From Proteromonas lacertae (taxonomy: Eukaryota > Sar > Bigyra > Opalinata > Proteromonadidae), in the NCBI GenBank assembly GCA_002245135.1, contig NGBS01000294.1, forward strand, positions 124,001 to 188,000: a stretch of DNA of 64,000 nucleotides, given 5' to 3'. The translations under genes were made by a program, and so were the position numbers. This document shows, piece after piece, positions 12,794 to 25,968 of this stretch (within the stretch, counting starts at the first letter, position 1; every line of letters starts with the position of its first letter). The notes beneath the pieces are model-generated. The model saw nothing but the letters and a program-made list of their open reading frames with translations, had not been told where the DNA came from and did no database searches.

Positions 12794-14456
12794 ATGTCAA
12801 CAAATCAGTTAGATGAAAATGGCCTTGACGACTCATCTGTTATGTTTTCTCAGTTTTTCTATCGTATAATGCTTATAATTAAAATATAAATAGTCAATAA
12901 ATCTGAAATAAAACAAATATTTAATTCCTTCTCAGCTATAACCAAGTATTATCAAAATCATTCATATATTTATTAGTTGTAAACCTGATCAATCTATTGA
13001 TTATATACAATTTATTACATATTTTAAATTGGAAGAGTTACCTCTCTACGATCATCTATTTTCTGCTTTCCGTATATTTATATGTTTTAATCGTTATTTA
13101 TGTATAGCTAATAAGAAAGCAGATTGGAATAGCTATTTTAAGTTCGTTTTATTTTGGAGTTTAATTCCAATGGTTGTAGAAATCGGAGCACTAATGCATT
13201 CCTTTCCAGATAATAACGGATGTATTTCTTTAAATGATATAGAATATTTATGTGGATTATTAAAACGAAATAAATGTGCAATTTATGATATTAGAGATAC
13301 ATTTCTCTATTTAGATATAAACAAAGATGGTTTATTGACCTATCCACAATTCTGTGAATTAATATTACAGACAAAAGATGTATATGAGCCTATATATCGT
13401 CTTAAAATCTCACTTTTATACAACATTTTCACCAACAAAATCCATTCAGAGAATAAATATAGAAAGTTATACAAACGAATATTAAACAGAAAATTGCATA
13501 TAAAAGAAATTAAAGAATATCAACGTAATCATGATAATAAATATAAGCCATTATCATGTGTAAAGACATTATTTTCATTTCTGAAAGGATATTCTCATCC
13601 AGATACTTATGATTATGAACCTGAGGATAATAATAACAACATATACAATAAATATACTGAGAATAATATTGCATATAGTGAATCAATTATAAATAATAAT
13701 AATAATAATAATTCATCTTTTAATGTTTCAAAGACTTTGCATTTTAGAAGTGAAAAAGTAAGTCCAGTCAAAATATCAACTAATATAAGCACTTTGAAGA
13801 AAAGTGAAACTGCTAATGATAGTAGTGGTTATTATTCTAGATTAGAGAAGAATAAATCAAGTGGAATAATGATATTAAACAGTCATAAAAGCAGTAATTG
13901 TAATAATCTAAAACTACAGATTAATAATTTGATAATATATTTCATTAAAAAGTATAAAAAGAATATCAAAATTAACACTGAAAGATGTGAAATTAAATAT
14001 CTAAAAATGAATTATTATTATGATATAATAAATGAAATAGACAATTTTTATATAGAAATAAATCGTAAAGAAAAGAGTGAAAGGAATATTTTAAATGTCT
14101 CAATGTCAAGATTAACACCTTCATCAACATTTATTATTAACACTACTAATACCAATAATAACAACAATACTATTCATAATACAAGTATAATAATGGAAGA
14201 TTCAGTTAATGATAAGAGTATTAATAATAATTTAGTTGTACCAAGAACACCACCCATACTGAAACACTCTAAATTTGATTTTAATGAGAATGATTTTAAT
14301 GATGAAAAACATAAAGAGAGTGGGATAAAAGAAGGTAAAATAGAGAATAATAGAGAAGAGATGAATAAAGAGGAGAATGATGATTTAAAAACTAAAAAAT
14401 CAAGGGAAATTATTTTACCACCAATAAAACTGAAATGTAATTTAAATCCAAAATGA
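12794..14456 (+). CDS. EF-hand, Asn-rich protein, paralog 3
   Basis: ATG at 12794 (MSTNQLDENG). Introns 12864-12893 (30 nt), 12946-12976 (31 nt) and 13072-13107 (36 nt) give a protein collinear with its upstream neighbours: LNKSEIKQIF, LPLYDHLF, ADWNSYFKF, loop PDNNGCISLND. The clearest EF-hand loop of the cluster follows, DINKDGLLTYPQF. Shared motifs are YEPIYRLKISLL, NRKLHIKEIKEYQ, SCVKTLFSF and HPDTYDYEP. The tail is Asn-rich and ends in a Lys/Glu-rich segment before TGA. The tandem order and shared intron positions show local duplication. Function unknown. Confidence 0.72.
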
Positions 14457-14606
14457 ACGTATATTATACATTATATTCATTTATTAATTATTTTTTATAA
14501 TTTTAATTCAAAAAACAAATTTATATTGATTAACAAAAGTATAAGTGTTAATCAATTTAATAAAGAATTTCAATAATAAGAATGAAATGAATGTAATACA
14601 ATATCA

Positions 14607-17600
14607 TTACATCATTTGAACTTGAGTTTGACATCCTTCACCACTAAATCCATCAAAACATTCGCAAACTCCTGTTGTATAATCACAAATACCTCTTCCA
14701 CTACAATCTCTAAATTCATCACCTCCTAGTAATGATTTATCATTTGTAGCTTTTTCAGGATCTTCACTAGATGGACATTCAATTAAACTACAATCATATC
14801 CACGATGTCTTTTATCACATAAACAACCATACACTCTATCATTATTTCCATATCCACCATAATTCTTTAAATCTTCATCTGATAATAATTCACTCATTGA
14901 AACACATCTACCATTTCCATTACAATTATTTGGACAATCTAATCTTTGACAAGCACTTCCACTAAATCCATCATAACATTTACATACACCAGTTGTTCTA
15001 TCACATTCACCAGCTCCACTGCATTCAACTAAGTATTTGTTTGTTTCTGATTCTCTCAATGTAAACGAAACTGATCCTATATATGTAGCTAATGATCTCA
15101 TTCTTCTTTGTGCATCTGGTAAACTCAATGGTTTAACAGTTTTAATGTAAATCTTATCATCATCTTTCTTTACACTACTGATTGTAGAACTATCTTGGAT
15201 AATTCCATTAAGATTATATTCTAAAATCATCCCAACTTCACATTTTAGGAAGAATAATGAGGTAATATTATCATTGCTTTCTTTAGGTAATAAAACTTCT
15301 TTTGTTTTTTCGAAATGTTCTAATATTTCTTTTACAATTTCATTCTTAAATGAAATTATTGGATTTCCTCTTGAATCAAGTTTGTTAATTGGTTTTCCAT
15401 CTACAGTTCCATAATACCATTTACCTCCTGAATTACTACAACTATCCTTAATATCTAACTTGTCAATTGAATAAGGTTGACTAACATTTTCAGATTTAGA
15501 TGTTGGATAGCAAATACTATTTTCTGCAGGAGAAGTTGTAAATGATAATACAACATTTTCATCTGTAGTACTATCAAATGTTGCTGTATATTCCTTTAAT
15601 TCATTCTTTTCAGATGATTCATAACACACAAATGGTATTTCAGATGCTGATTTCATTTGTATAATCTTATTAAATCCTTCAGAATATCCTTTCCATGTTA
15701 TTTTTTTATCCTTAACAACTGATTCAGCATAAAGAGATAAATCATTTCTTTTGAATAACACTTTACAATCTGGTGTATCCTCTTCTTCAATAAATGATGT
15801 TGGAATTATTGTCATTTCTCTGTTTGTTTTATCATAAAAGGTAACTTCGACTATACCTTCACCTTTTCCATCATTTTTACAATACAATTTTCCACCTTCA
15901 GGATTTAAATCTAAATCTTTTATAGTTAGCGTTTTAGATGGTGTTTTTAATACTGATGTGAATGACATGGATATTGATTTAACTGTTTTAGTTTCAAGTC
16001 TTCTCATTCTTGTGGCAGTTAATAATTTACTAATGTCAATTTGAGGTTGTGTAGTTAATATCATATAATTATTATCACTTGTTGTTTTACTTTCTATAAC
16101 TAATGCTTCTCTTAGTTCAACAGAATTATCACTGTAAATAACTCTTATTGTTACATACACTTCATTTGGTTTTATTTTATTAGTCAATACCTCTTTATTC
16201 TCTGTTGGTAATGGAACTGGTAATTTATCCTTTGTTGATTCATCAGCTTCACTTCCTTCTGTTGGCTTATATCCTTCTGTGTATATTTTATTTATTTTCT
16301 CAGCAATACTCTTTCCTACTTCTAATTCAACTTTTTGTTCAATCTTTGTATTTTGTGGATCATCATTCTTTATAGGTTTAGATTCTACTTTTATGTCACT
16401 CTCTGCAATTGGTTCTTTAATTTTATCTCCTTCATTTGAGAATAAGAATGATGCATCTGAATCTTTTACTTCTACTTTAGTTTTATCTCCTTTTATGAAT
16501 GGATAACATGTCTTAACAACATCTTCATCTTTAAAAGTAAAAATAGCATCACTACTATCAGTTGATATAGAAACAGTAACACTACTTGCATCAGCTAATT
16601 TCCCATCTGCTGTAGTGCATTTGAAGTTGAAATTATCGTTTTCTTTAAATCCCATCAATAATAAAGCATCAGCATAACCTGCCCATGTCACTTTTTTCTC
16701 TGAATTAACAACTGAAGTATGGTATAATGATAAATCATTTCTTTTTGTTGTTACTTTATAATCTGTATAAGTACAATCATTGATATTACTTACATCTTCA
16801 TCATATTCAATATAACTTGTTGTTGGATTACTTGACTTAAATGCTAATACATTTCCAATTATTATTCCACTATTTTCTTTAGTCTTGCATGTCTTTGTTA
16901 CACTTATCTTTCCTCCTTCAATTCCTTAAATTCAATGACAAAAACAAATGTTTACAGATATATTTAGATGGTTTTTCACCAACTCCTTTACATTCAACAC
17001 TTGATGATATTAATTTATTTGTTAATACTAAGTTATCTTTATTAGTAACTGATTCATATTTTGTTTTAATTGAGACAATAGGTGGAGTTATTTTTAATAA
17101 ATAATAACCACCCTTAACATCATCAACTTTACTTATATTAACATCAGTTATTTGAACTGTTGTAGAGAATAATGGCGGTTGTGATACATCATTCAATAAT
17201 ATTTCAATAGCATTACCCACTTTTACTAAATTCTTAAAACCTTCTCGTGAATCGCTCTTTGTAGGAATATATAATTTATATTGTGATGATTCAAAATAAT
17301 CATCAATTATTGATTTAGTTTTCCAACTTCCTGTTATTGAAGTAATACCATCATCACTTTCAACTCTATTCAAATAAATATCTTTCATAAAGTAGTTTGT
17401 TTTATCTGGTGAATAGAATTTATCTTTACTTTCACAAGTTGATAAATCAACAACAGAACCACTTAATGATATCATAACATAACATTTATAATTCTTAATG
17501 TCAGTTATTGTAAATGTCACATCATTAACAGCATCATCAATTGTAATTTTAATATCCTTTTCTGTTAAAGCTCCATATTCTGAAGAAGTATCTTCCTTAT

Positions 17601-19793
17601 AACATTGAGCTTTTAAATCATCATTATCTTTTGAAGGTATTATTTTTCCATATCCAGCCCATTTTCCACTATTATCGCTTCCAATTTCAATTTCTTTAAA
17701 TGTCATATCTTTAATTTCAACTATTTCATCACATATTAAGTCTAATGGATAAATTTTACCAACACAATTATCTGATTCTGTTGGATATGCTGTTGTACAT
17801 ATTGATAGTTTGCCATAATCAACATAACTTGTCACCATCAGTTGCATTTTGCAGACACAATCACTTCTTTCTGTTCTGTATCACTTTCTTTTTCTTTACA
17901 CATCATTCTACCAATGCCTGTTACATCCATAATCATATTTAACAGAATAAACAGTTGAACTGCCAACTAGAGAAAAAACTGGAGAAGGTTCTAGAGTGAT
18001 TATCATTTTTGTTTGCTGAGAATCTACAATTTGTAACATTCTAGCAGGAACAGATGTGAAAACTAAATCTGGTATAACATTCACCATATTATCAACAAAA
18101 CTTGTAACTGTATGACTGCTGCTGTTTTATCAAAGAATTAATTTGTCTGGTGGAAAATGTTATTGTTATTTTTGCATATTTTCTTATCTTCTTAATCATT
18201 TCATTGACTTTGGTTGTTGATCCATCAGCATCTTTACAGTTTGTTGGAATAAATAATCCTTTTGTTGAAATGTAATTATTTATCATTAATCTGGTTCTTG
18301 TTCCTCCTATTGTCATTATTAATCCTGAATCATCTACTGTGCATTCATCAGATTTATAACTACTCATTAATAACTGACCATCTAAAACAGTAAATTCATT
18401 ACATTTATCACATTGACTTGTTAAATCTTTGTTATTGTCAATTGTAATCGCTTTTCCATCTATAGTTGATAATACCATACAAACATCATTTACTGTTATC
18501 TCTGCATTTGCATTATCTCCTTTAAAAATAACAATTTTAACATCATTATCATTTTCAGTTGTTTTGGATAGAGTTGCTTTATGTTGATATAAAAAACCAT
18601 TTTCATTTGCTTGTGTATGATAACATAACAATGGTAATACATTACTGCTAAATTTAAATCCAGCTGCTGTTAATAATTTATAATAACCATCCCATGTATA
18701 AGATGTATCAACTGCATCTTGGTTTTTACTTACTTTTATATTCTTTAATTTTGAAATGTCTTTCAATTCAACAATTTCATCACATATTAAATCTAATGGA
18801 TAAATTTTATCTGTACAATCTGATGTTTTATATGCTGATGGACATATCGATAAACTACCATAATCAACATAACTAATACCATTTCCATCTACCTTTGTTA
18901 CAATCACTTCTTTTCTATCTTCTTCACCTTCACCAGATTTCTTGCACATCATCCTTCCTAGTGATTTTACACCAAAATTATGATTAACAGAATAAACAGA
19001 TGAACTTACTACTGTGAACTCTGGATATGTTGTAAGAATCATTTTTAATGAGGCAGTTTCATCTGCTGAAATGTCTTTAAATGTAATTCCATCATTTAAA
19101 GTAAGAACATTACCATCACATTTAACAACTTTTCTTATAGTTGGAGCAATTGCATTACCTTTTGAGCTTGTTAATTCAATAACAATTTCAGCATTAACTC
19201 TAAGTTTAGCTTTAAAATCATCTAAAGTTGGCTGTAATATTCTTCTTCCTGTAGGTGGTGGTGAATCACAACTATTTGGTAATGTAAATGAGTCAATATT
19301 ACCTGCACTAGGAATTATAGTCTTTGCTTGGGTATTTGTGAAAGTAATAGAGATCTTACCATCTGCTTCATCTTTTACACTACATAACTCATCAGCTAAC
19401 ACTCTATTTCCGTTTTTAACATCATCAGATAGTCTATTCTTATCAACCTTCACCTCATTCTTACTTTTTTCAGATTCTTCATGTAGACCTCTTAATGCTC
19501 TTCTATCACCTGAAGAAGCAGAATCAGATATATCTAAACTCTCAGCGCTGTTCATTTGAAATGGATAACCAACAGGACATAAAACTACACAATAAAACAA
19601 TACAATAAATACCCAAACTGCAATCAGAACCACCATATCCATATATATTTTCATCGATGTTAGTCAAACTCTGTTTTTGACACACACAAGTTCCATCAAT
19701 GGTGCAAAACCCATGACTGTTGCAGTTATTAGGACATATACTCATAACTGCTGCTAATAAAACCAATAGTAGAAATAAAAACTTCATATTCAT
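14607..19793 (-). CDS. Secreted EGF-like repeat protein with clustered frame breaks
   Basis: The start at 19793 gives a signal peptide (MNMKFLFLLLVLLAAVMS), then an EGF-like unit (CPNNCNSHGFC...CVC). A 28-nt intron (19585-19612) leads into a long series of beta-rich repeats marked by IYPLDLICDEIVE, RNDLSLY, GRMMCK and Met-Arg-Arg-Leu motifs. A 55-nt intron at 16925-16979 rejoins frame. The C-terminus has three EGF units (CSGAGECDRTTGVCKC, CPNNCNGNGRC, CSGRGICDYTTGVCEC) ending QTQVQMM. The EGF style resembles stramenopile and algal mastigoneme or flagellar-surface proteins (from memory, untested). Between about 18110 and 17835 three or four +1 steps are needed; internal repeat homology confirms the one in the GVTGIGRMMCK segment. 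Either a decaying gene or a poorly polished stretch. Probably extracellular. Confidence 0.65.
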
Positions 19794-20167
19794 TTGGTTA
19801 TGAAATTATCAACGTAATAAATGAAAATTTCAAATTGGGTTTATGGGAATTTTCATAAACCATGATTTCATTTCTCATTTTTGGTTGAATAGTGAATTGA
19901 GTTGGTAATAAGAAATATTTGAAATATAACAATCACGTTCATATTTTGTGAAATGAAATAACAATCATTAAAGCAAATCTGTGTTGTTAATAGATCTAAA
20001 CTGAAATATAACTGTTTTATAAAATTAAAAAATCCAGTATAGTGATATATACATAACATAAATCAATAAAAATAGGTAATTACACTGATTTCCTTATTTT
20101 CTATTATCTTAATATATTCTTACACATCAATGAAATAATAAAAAGTTTTAATAATAAAATTATTCAG
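19794..20167. other. Intergenic region, no gene seen
   Basis: This 374-bp AT-rich gap lies between the 3' end of the ankyrin/FN3 gene and the start of the EGF gene, both minus strand. It should contain the EGF gene promoter. I see no further coding or structured element. Confidence 0.5.
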
Positions 20168-23100
20168 TTATTTATAATTACTCAATATCACTTTCAATCT
20201 TTCAATATAGCCTTCATTCATATTTAAACTCTTCATCTTATCTTCATTTAAATCATATATATCATCTACACAATTAATTCCATTGTTCTTAAAGGTTTCA
20301 TATACATTAACTAATTCATGGTAATACAACCAAATATATATATCATCAAACAACAATGACACATTATTAGGTGCATTTAATGGTGTAAAACTTAAACTTC
20401 TTTCACTATATTCACCCCAACCATTTTTATTATAAAATCTAACTCTACAAACATATGGAGTAGAATTATTCAAATTCTTTATCACAAAACTCACTTCTTT
20501 ATCTTTAACATTCATATTTATATTATTATCAACTGTTATCCATTCTCCCCAATTCTTAGTACTATATTGCAACTCACATTTACTTATCTTCAAACGTAAA
20601 CTATTCTTATTATTATAATTTTCATTTGTTATTACTACTTTTATACTACCATTTTCATTTTCATTGTTGTTAATAATCATTGGTAAATATTCTGGTCTTT
20701 TAGGTGGATTAATATAATTATCAATTATATACATACAATCATTCATTCTACTCACTTTACACAAATCATAAGGACTATAGCCACCTCTATCTAACTCATT
20801 TTTAACTTCCATTTTATTCTCTAATAAGTATAAACATATATTCTCATTACAATGTAAACAACACATATGCATTGGTGTACGATAATTATTATCTTTGTCA
20901 TTCAAATTCAATCCTTTTTTCCTTAAATATTCCATCATTTCTATTGTTCCTGACATTGCTATATAATGCATACAAGTTCTACCTTGAAAATCCATAGCAT
21001 GAATATCTTCCTTTAAATCTTCAATTAACCATTTCAATATATTCAAATCTTTACCCATTGAAGCATAATGTATTGAATAACGACCTTGTTTATCAACAGC
21101 CAATAGATTTGCTCCTTTTTCATATAAATACTTTGAAACATTTATATTAGATTTCCATATAGATAGATGTAATGGTGTTTGTTTGAATTCATTGGTTATA
21201 TCGATTATTACACTTTTGAATTTCTCCATTATAAATTTGACGAATTTTAAATTTCCCTTTAAACTACAGTAATGTAATATATTATTTCCATCTTCAGATA
21301 CTAATTCATTCACATTAAATAAACTAATATCTTCATCTTCATTATTCTCTTCTTCTTTTATTGTTAAATTCTCTTCATCATTTTCATTATTCATTTCTTT
21401 TTTCAATTCTTTTATCAATTTAATAAATTCATCCAAGTTATCATTATCAACACATTCAAATATTTTCTTCATTTTATTTAACATCTTTTCATCTTTCATT
21501 TTCAACTTATCAGAAATTTTATTACCACCACTACTGTTTATTCCATTATTAGGATTTTCTTTTAAATCAAGTCCTAACAGTGTTCCACTACTTACACCAC
21601 TTGTAAATGAAGTTTTCTCGTTAATTGAAAGATTAGAATCAGTTTCATTTCTTTCGCTACCTGGATGAGGTGATAATATTCCACTACTATTATTATCATC
21701 AATTTCAGAACCACTAAATCCACTTAAAGTACTTAAACTACGTTTCAATCCATCACCAACAATTGAACTTATTGAATTCAATGAGAATGTGTTACTACTA
21801 GTATTATTATCACTCGAAATAATAACATTACTATTATTGCTTAATGGCAATGTATTAAACTCAATTTGTGAACAATAATCACTCCAATCATTTCTATTTC
21901 TACATCTTATTCTCATCTTATACTTCTGATCTGGTAATAACTCTTTAATACACACTTCAATCTCTTTATTATCGTTATTAGTATTGCTACTTATAACTAA
22001 ACTAACCCATCTTCCTATAGGTCTTATTCTATAACTTAATTCATATTCCAATACTTTTGGAACTATATTTTCACTATCATCATTCAATTTCAAAAACTTT
22101 AATCTACAAGTAGTTTCATTTACATCAATTATAATTGGAATATTTGGAGCATTTGGTGGTTTTATTGCTTTTTCATATAATTCAATTAATTTAGTATGAT
22201 TATTTTGTACAGCTAATTGATAGGAACTAATTCCATCTTTTCCTTCTAACTTTGGATCACAATTATATTCAGTCAATAATAAATAAGCACATTCATAACT
22301 TCCACCTAAACTACACATATGTAATAAATTCCATTCAGTATCATTTCTTAATTTCAACATCGGATCAATATTATAATTCTTTAATAGCATTTCTAATATA
22401 TTGATTTGATTATTCAAACATACTAAATGATAAGCACTTCTACCTTTACTATCATATAATAATCTTTCATTTGAACTTAATATGGATAATAATTTCTCAA
22501 CAAATTTGTAATGTCCTTTTTCACAACATAAATGTAACGGTGACATACCATTGAAATCTTGTAATACATAATTACATCCAATTTTATTGTCTAAGATGTA
22601 TTCCAATATATTTAAATTACCACGAAATGCAGCAATATGTAAACAACTACCACCTGTATTATTAATATCATTTACCATCTTTTTAAGCCCATTTTCTATT
22701 AAATAATCAAATATTTCAACATTCCCTATGAATGAAGCAATATGTAGTAATGAATTATTCTTTTCATCTTTTAATTTCAATGTTTCTTTACCATTTTTAT
22801 CACATAATTTCTTAACTTCATCCATATTATTGTTAATTATTTCCTTTTTATAATCTTTGAATAATGGATCAGCTTCTTTGACTATATCTACTGAATTATC
22901 TTCTTTTGATTTCACTCCTTCTTTTGCAGTTGTTATATCTGAACTATTTGCAGAATACTCTGACCATCCGTTTATATTTTTACATCTTATTCGAACAACA
23001 TACTTTGTATCACTCTGTAAATCTTTTACAATGAATTTATTAGAATTAGTTATCTTATCACTCTTTGTAACCCAATTTCCGAAGAATTTTGTACCAACTT

Positions 23101-24224
23101 GTAAAGAATATTCCGTCACAAGTGGAATCTGAGGTTCCATAATAACATCTTTCCATTCTACAGTAAAATAATGATCACTGGGCTTTCCAATTAAATAAGG
23201 TGGATTTGGTTGTGTTGGTGGAGCTATAATATAAAAATAAAAAAATGAAGAAAGATATGGAAAAATATTGGAAAAATGGAAAATATCAAGATATGAATTT
23301 TATATATAAACATACACATAGATAACTTCAAATATTCTGCTACTTCACTATGACCCTTCAAATCAGCAAGCATATTCGGTGTATTATTATCAGAATTACG
23401 AACTTTTGAATTTACACCAAGACTCAGTAACCATATTGTCATTTCCAAGTTTCCATCTTTTGCTGCATAATGTAATATATTCCAACCATTCTTGGTCGTT
23501 GCATTTATATCAATACCTTCATCTATCAAATAATGTGCTACTTCCATATTACTTCTTTCAACTGCTATGTGTAGTGCTGTTAAACCAATTGGTGTTGTAT
23601 CAGTTAATTTAAATCCTTCATCTTCATGTAAATACTTCAAAATTTTCAAAAAACCACCAAAAGTAGCACAAAGAACATAACTAAAACCAGTCTAATCAAT
23701 ATTATGACTAACTGAGTATATATATACAGAGGTTACAGCTGTCTTATCAATTCCTTTTGATAAAAGTACTTTACATACTCCTAAACAACCACTCAAACAA
23801 GCCAAATGCATAGAATTCTTGGACTTCTACAAAATACATAGATAAATTATTATTATATACATCATTCTTAATATTTACTTCTACACCTGCATTTATGAGA
23901 ATCTCTACTATTTCACTACAATTTTTACTTGCTGCAACATGTATTGCGCAATCACCTTGCTATTATAAATAAAATTAAAACACCATACTGAATTTTTACT
24001 TGTTAAATCAACATTATTGTCAACTAACCATTTCACAGACTCTTTTTGGTTATTCCTACATGCTGCATGTAAGGCTGTATCACCATTCTATTCAACAGAT
24101 TATCATAATCACATACTGTATCTTTTGTGTTAATTGAAGTACCATTACCTACTAACTCTCCCATCCTTTTCACATCACCTTCAAATGCAGCTATTACTAA
24201 TTCATTTTCATAATCAACACTCAT
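20168..24224 (-). CDS. Ankyrin / fibronectin III / SAM scaffold protein
   Basis: Proposed start MSVDYENELVIAAFEGD at 24224. An N-terminal ankyrin block is split over several exons (NGDTALHAACRNN, GDCAIHVAASKN, GLTALHIAVERSN, GWNILHYAAKDGN), with one intron at about 24092-24120. A long intron (about 23224-23325) leads to PPTQPNPPYLIGKP and a first FN3 domain (EWKDV, SDTKYVVRIRCKN, GWSEYS). The main exon (23140-20168) then has about seven ankyrin repeats, a second FN3 (YKMRIRCRNRNDWSDYCS), a Ser/Asn linker, about six more ankyrin repeats, a third FN3 (YVCRVRFYNKNGWGEYSE) and a C-terminal SAM-like domain. The alternation suggests a cytoplasmic scaffold. Introns at 23690-24100 are tentative. Confidence 0.75.
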
Positions 24225-24408
24225 AAAAAGAGAATTAAAAAGATTTATCTTCTTTTTAAAACAAGGTTTGAGAGTAATCAAACCTGTTCAAAGAAATGAT
24301 TATATATTCACTTTATGTAGATTATATAGGTTTTAAAAAAATCAACTGATTCAGTACTTCCTTTTAACAACACAATATTAGAAAATATGCATAATAATTA
24401 TAGATTAT

Positions 24409-25968
24409 TTACTTCTTTTTCTTATCTTTCATAATTTCGTTGCTTTTCTTACAATATACAATACCACTTAATAATATAAATATTATACACCCTACTACAA
24501 CAACAGCTATTACCTTCCATTTACTCTCATCTTTTACTTCTATCACTTTAGTTGATTTAATTTCTATTTTGGGAGTATTTACTTTATTTTTTCTAATACT
24601 ATTATTTTTATTTAAGTCATCATTTTTTGTTCTCAACTTTATACCATCAAAATAAGGATTTTCTTCAAAAAATAATATTGATTTATCTTTAGACAAATTA
24701 TATCCACTAGTCTTTCTTTTTATTGATATAATATCATTATACTTGATTCTATCATCAAATTTAATCCACAATGGATTGCCATACAATGAATAATATGTAT
24801 TTTCTATAACTATTTCATTTTTTTTATTATTATAAACATCGGATATTTGATTTGTCATTAAAACTGAATCGTTAATTTTATTAATGAATATGTAACTATT
24901 ATTCATATACAAATTTGATTTCAATTCATTGTTGATAATAGAAATCATAAACTGATTGTATTCTTTTTGGATTGTAAATATAACTTGTGAATTTAATACA
25001 TTTATTTTCTTTTTCTGTTTATAATTATTATCACTTTCATATCCTATTATTCCGCTTAAAAAATAATTGTGTTTTGTTGTTAATAAGTTCAACTTTACAT
25101 TACTCCAACATTTTGTTATGGTTAAATCTTTATTATCGTTTTTATATATCAATGCACTGAAATAATTCACTTTAAATTGATTGACTATATTCAAAGATTT
25201 TCGAATTAATGTATAACAATTACTTATAATCACTTTCTCATAATCATCTCTTATGTTGTGTATTAATAAACCCATTTCTATCATTTCACCTGATACAACA
25301 GATATATTTTCAATATCTACTGAACTATAACTTAGATTTGTATTGATTTCATTGAATAACAATCCAATATATGGGTAATTATGTGAATTTCTTATTGTCA
25401 TTACATTTCCAATGATTTTTACATTCTCTAAACTTCCATTTATAACACTATTTCCAAGTAAACCTATTCTTTTATTATCTTCTAAGATTTTCATATCAAT
25501 TGAATTAAACTTCAGTGTTATATTCTTCAATGTTGAGTTGTATATTCTTTCAAATATTAATCCATAATTTGTAGCTACTACTTCTATGTATAAACTGCTT
25601 TCTATAGTTATAGTTATATTCTCAAATGTGCAGTTATTGGCTGTAGAAAACAATGAATCCACTATTGGAACTGTTGAATAAGTAGGAATTATTACAAAAT
25701 TTAAATTTATAAATGTTTTGTTGCTAATATCATAAAATATTTGATAAAAATTAGTTTTACGAGTGATTATTTTAATAGAATTCCCTTCAGTTCCTATCAT
25801 TTTTTCAAAAGTACTATTACAATCACCAAAATATTCAAAATCTAGTATATAATCCCCATCTGCTACTACTGTACCTTCCCTTTCCATTAACGAACAAAAA
25901 TCTCGATCAGAACAATATATAGTAGATAGTAGAATCATATATAAAAAAAATACTATAACTTTCTGCAT
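24409..25968 (-). CDS. Type I membrane protein, beta-helix-like ectodomain
   Basis: A single exon of 519 codons. It has an N-terminal signal peptide (MQKVIVFFLYMILLSTIYC), a long ectodomain of short Asn/Ile-rich strands with GNSVINGSLENVKIIGNV-type repeats, a C-terminal transmembrane helix (KVIAVVVVGCIIFILLSGIVY) and a basic tail ending DKKKK. The strand periodicity resembles right-handed parallel beta-helix adhesion or surface proteins. Many Asn-X-Ser/Thr sites fit a glycosylated surface protein. I do not recognise a specific family. The final KKKK could be an ER-retrieval-like tail, so location is uncertain. Confidence 0.65.
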   Translation of the reverse strand: MQKVIVFFLYMILLSTIYCSDRDFCSLMEREGTVVADGDYILDFEYFGDCNSTFEKMIGTEGNSIKIITRKTNFYQIFYDISNKTFINLNFVIIPTYSTVPIVDSLFSTANNCTFENITITIESSLYIEVVATNYGLIFERIYNSTLKNITLKFNSIDMKILEDNKRIGLLGNSVINGSLENVKIIGNVMTIRNSHNYPYIGLLFNEINTNLSYSSVDIENISVVSGEMIEMGLLIHNIRDDYEKVIISNCYTLIRKSLNIVNQFKVNYFSALIYKNDNKDLTITKCWSNVKLNLLTTKHNYFLSGIIGYESDNNYKQKKKINVLNSQVIFTIQKEYNQFMISIINNELKSNLYMNNSYIFINKINDSVLMTNQISDVYNNKKNEIVIENTYYSLYGNPLWIKFDDRIKYNDIISIKRKTSGYNLSKDKSILFFEENPYFDGIKLRTKNDDLNKNNSIRKNKVNTPKIEIKSTKVIEVKDESKWKVIAVVVVGCIIFILLSGIVYCKKSNEIMKDKKKK

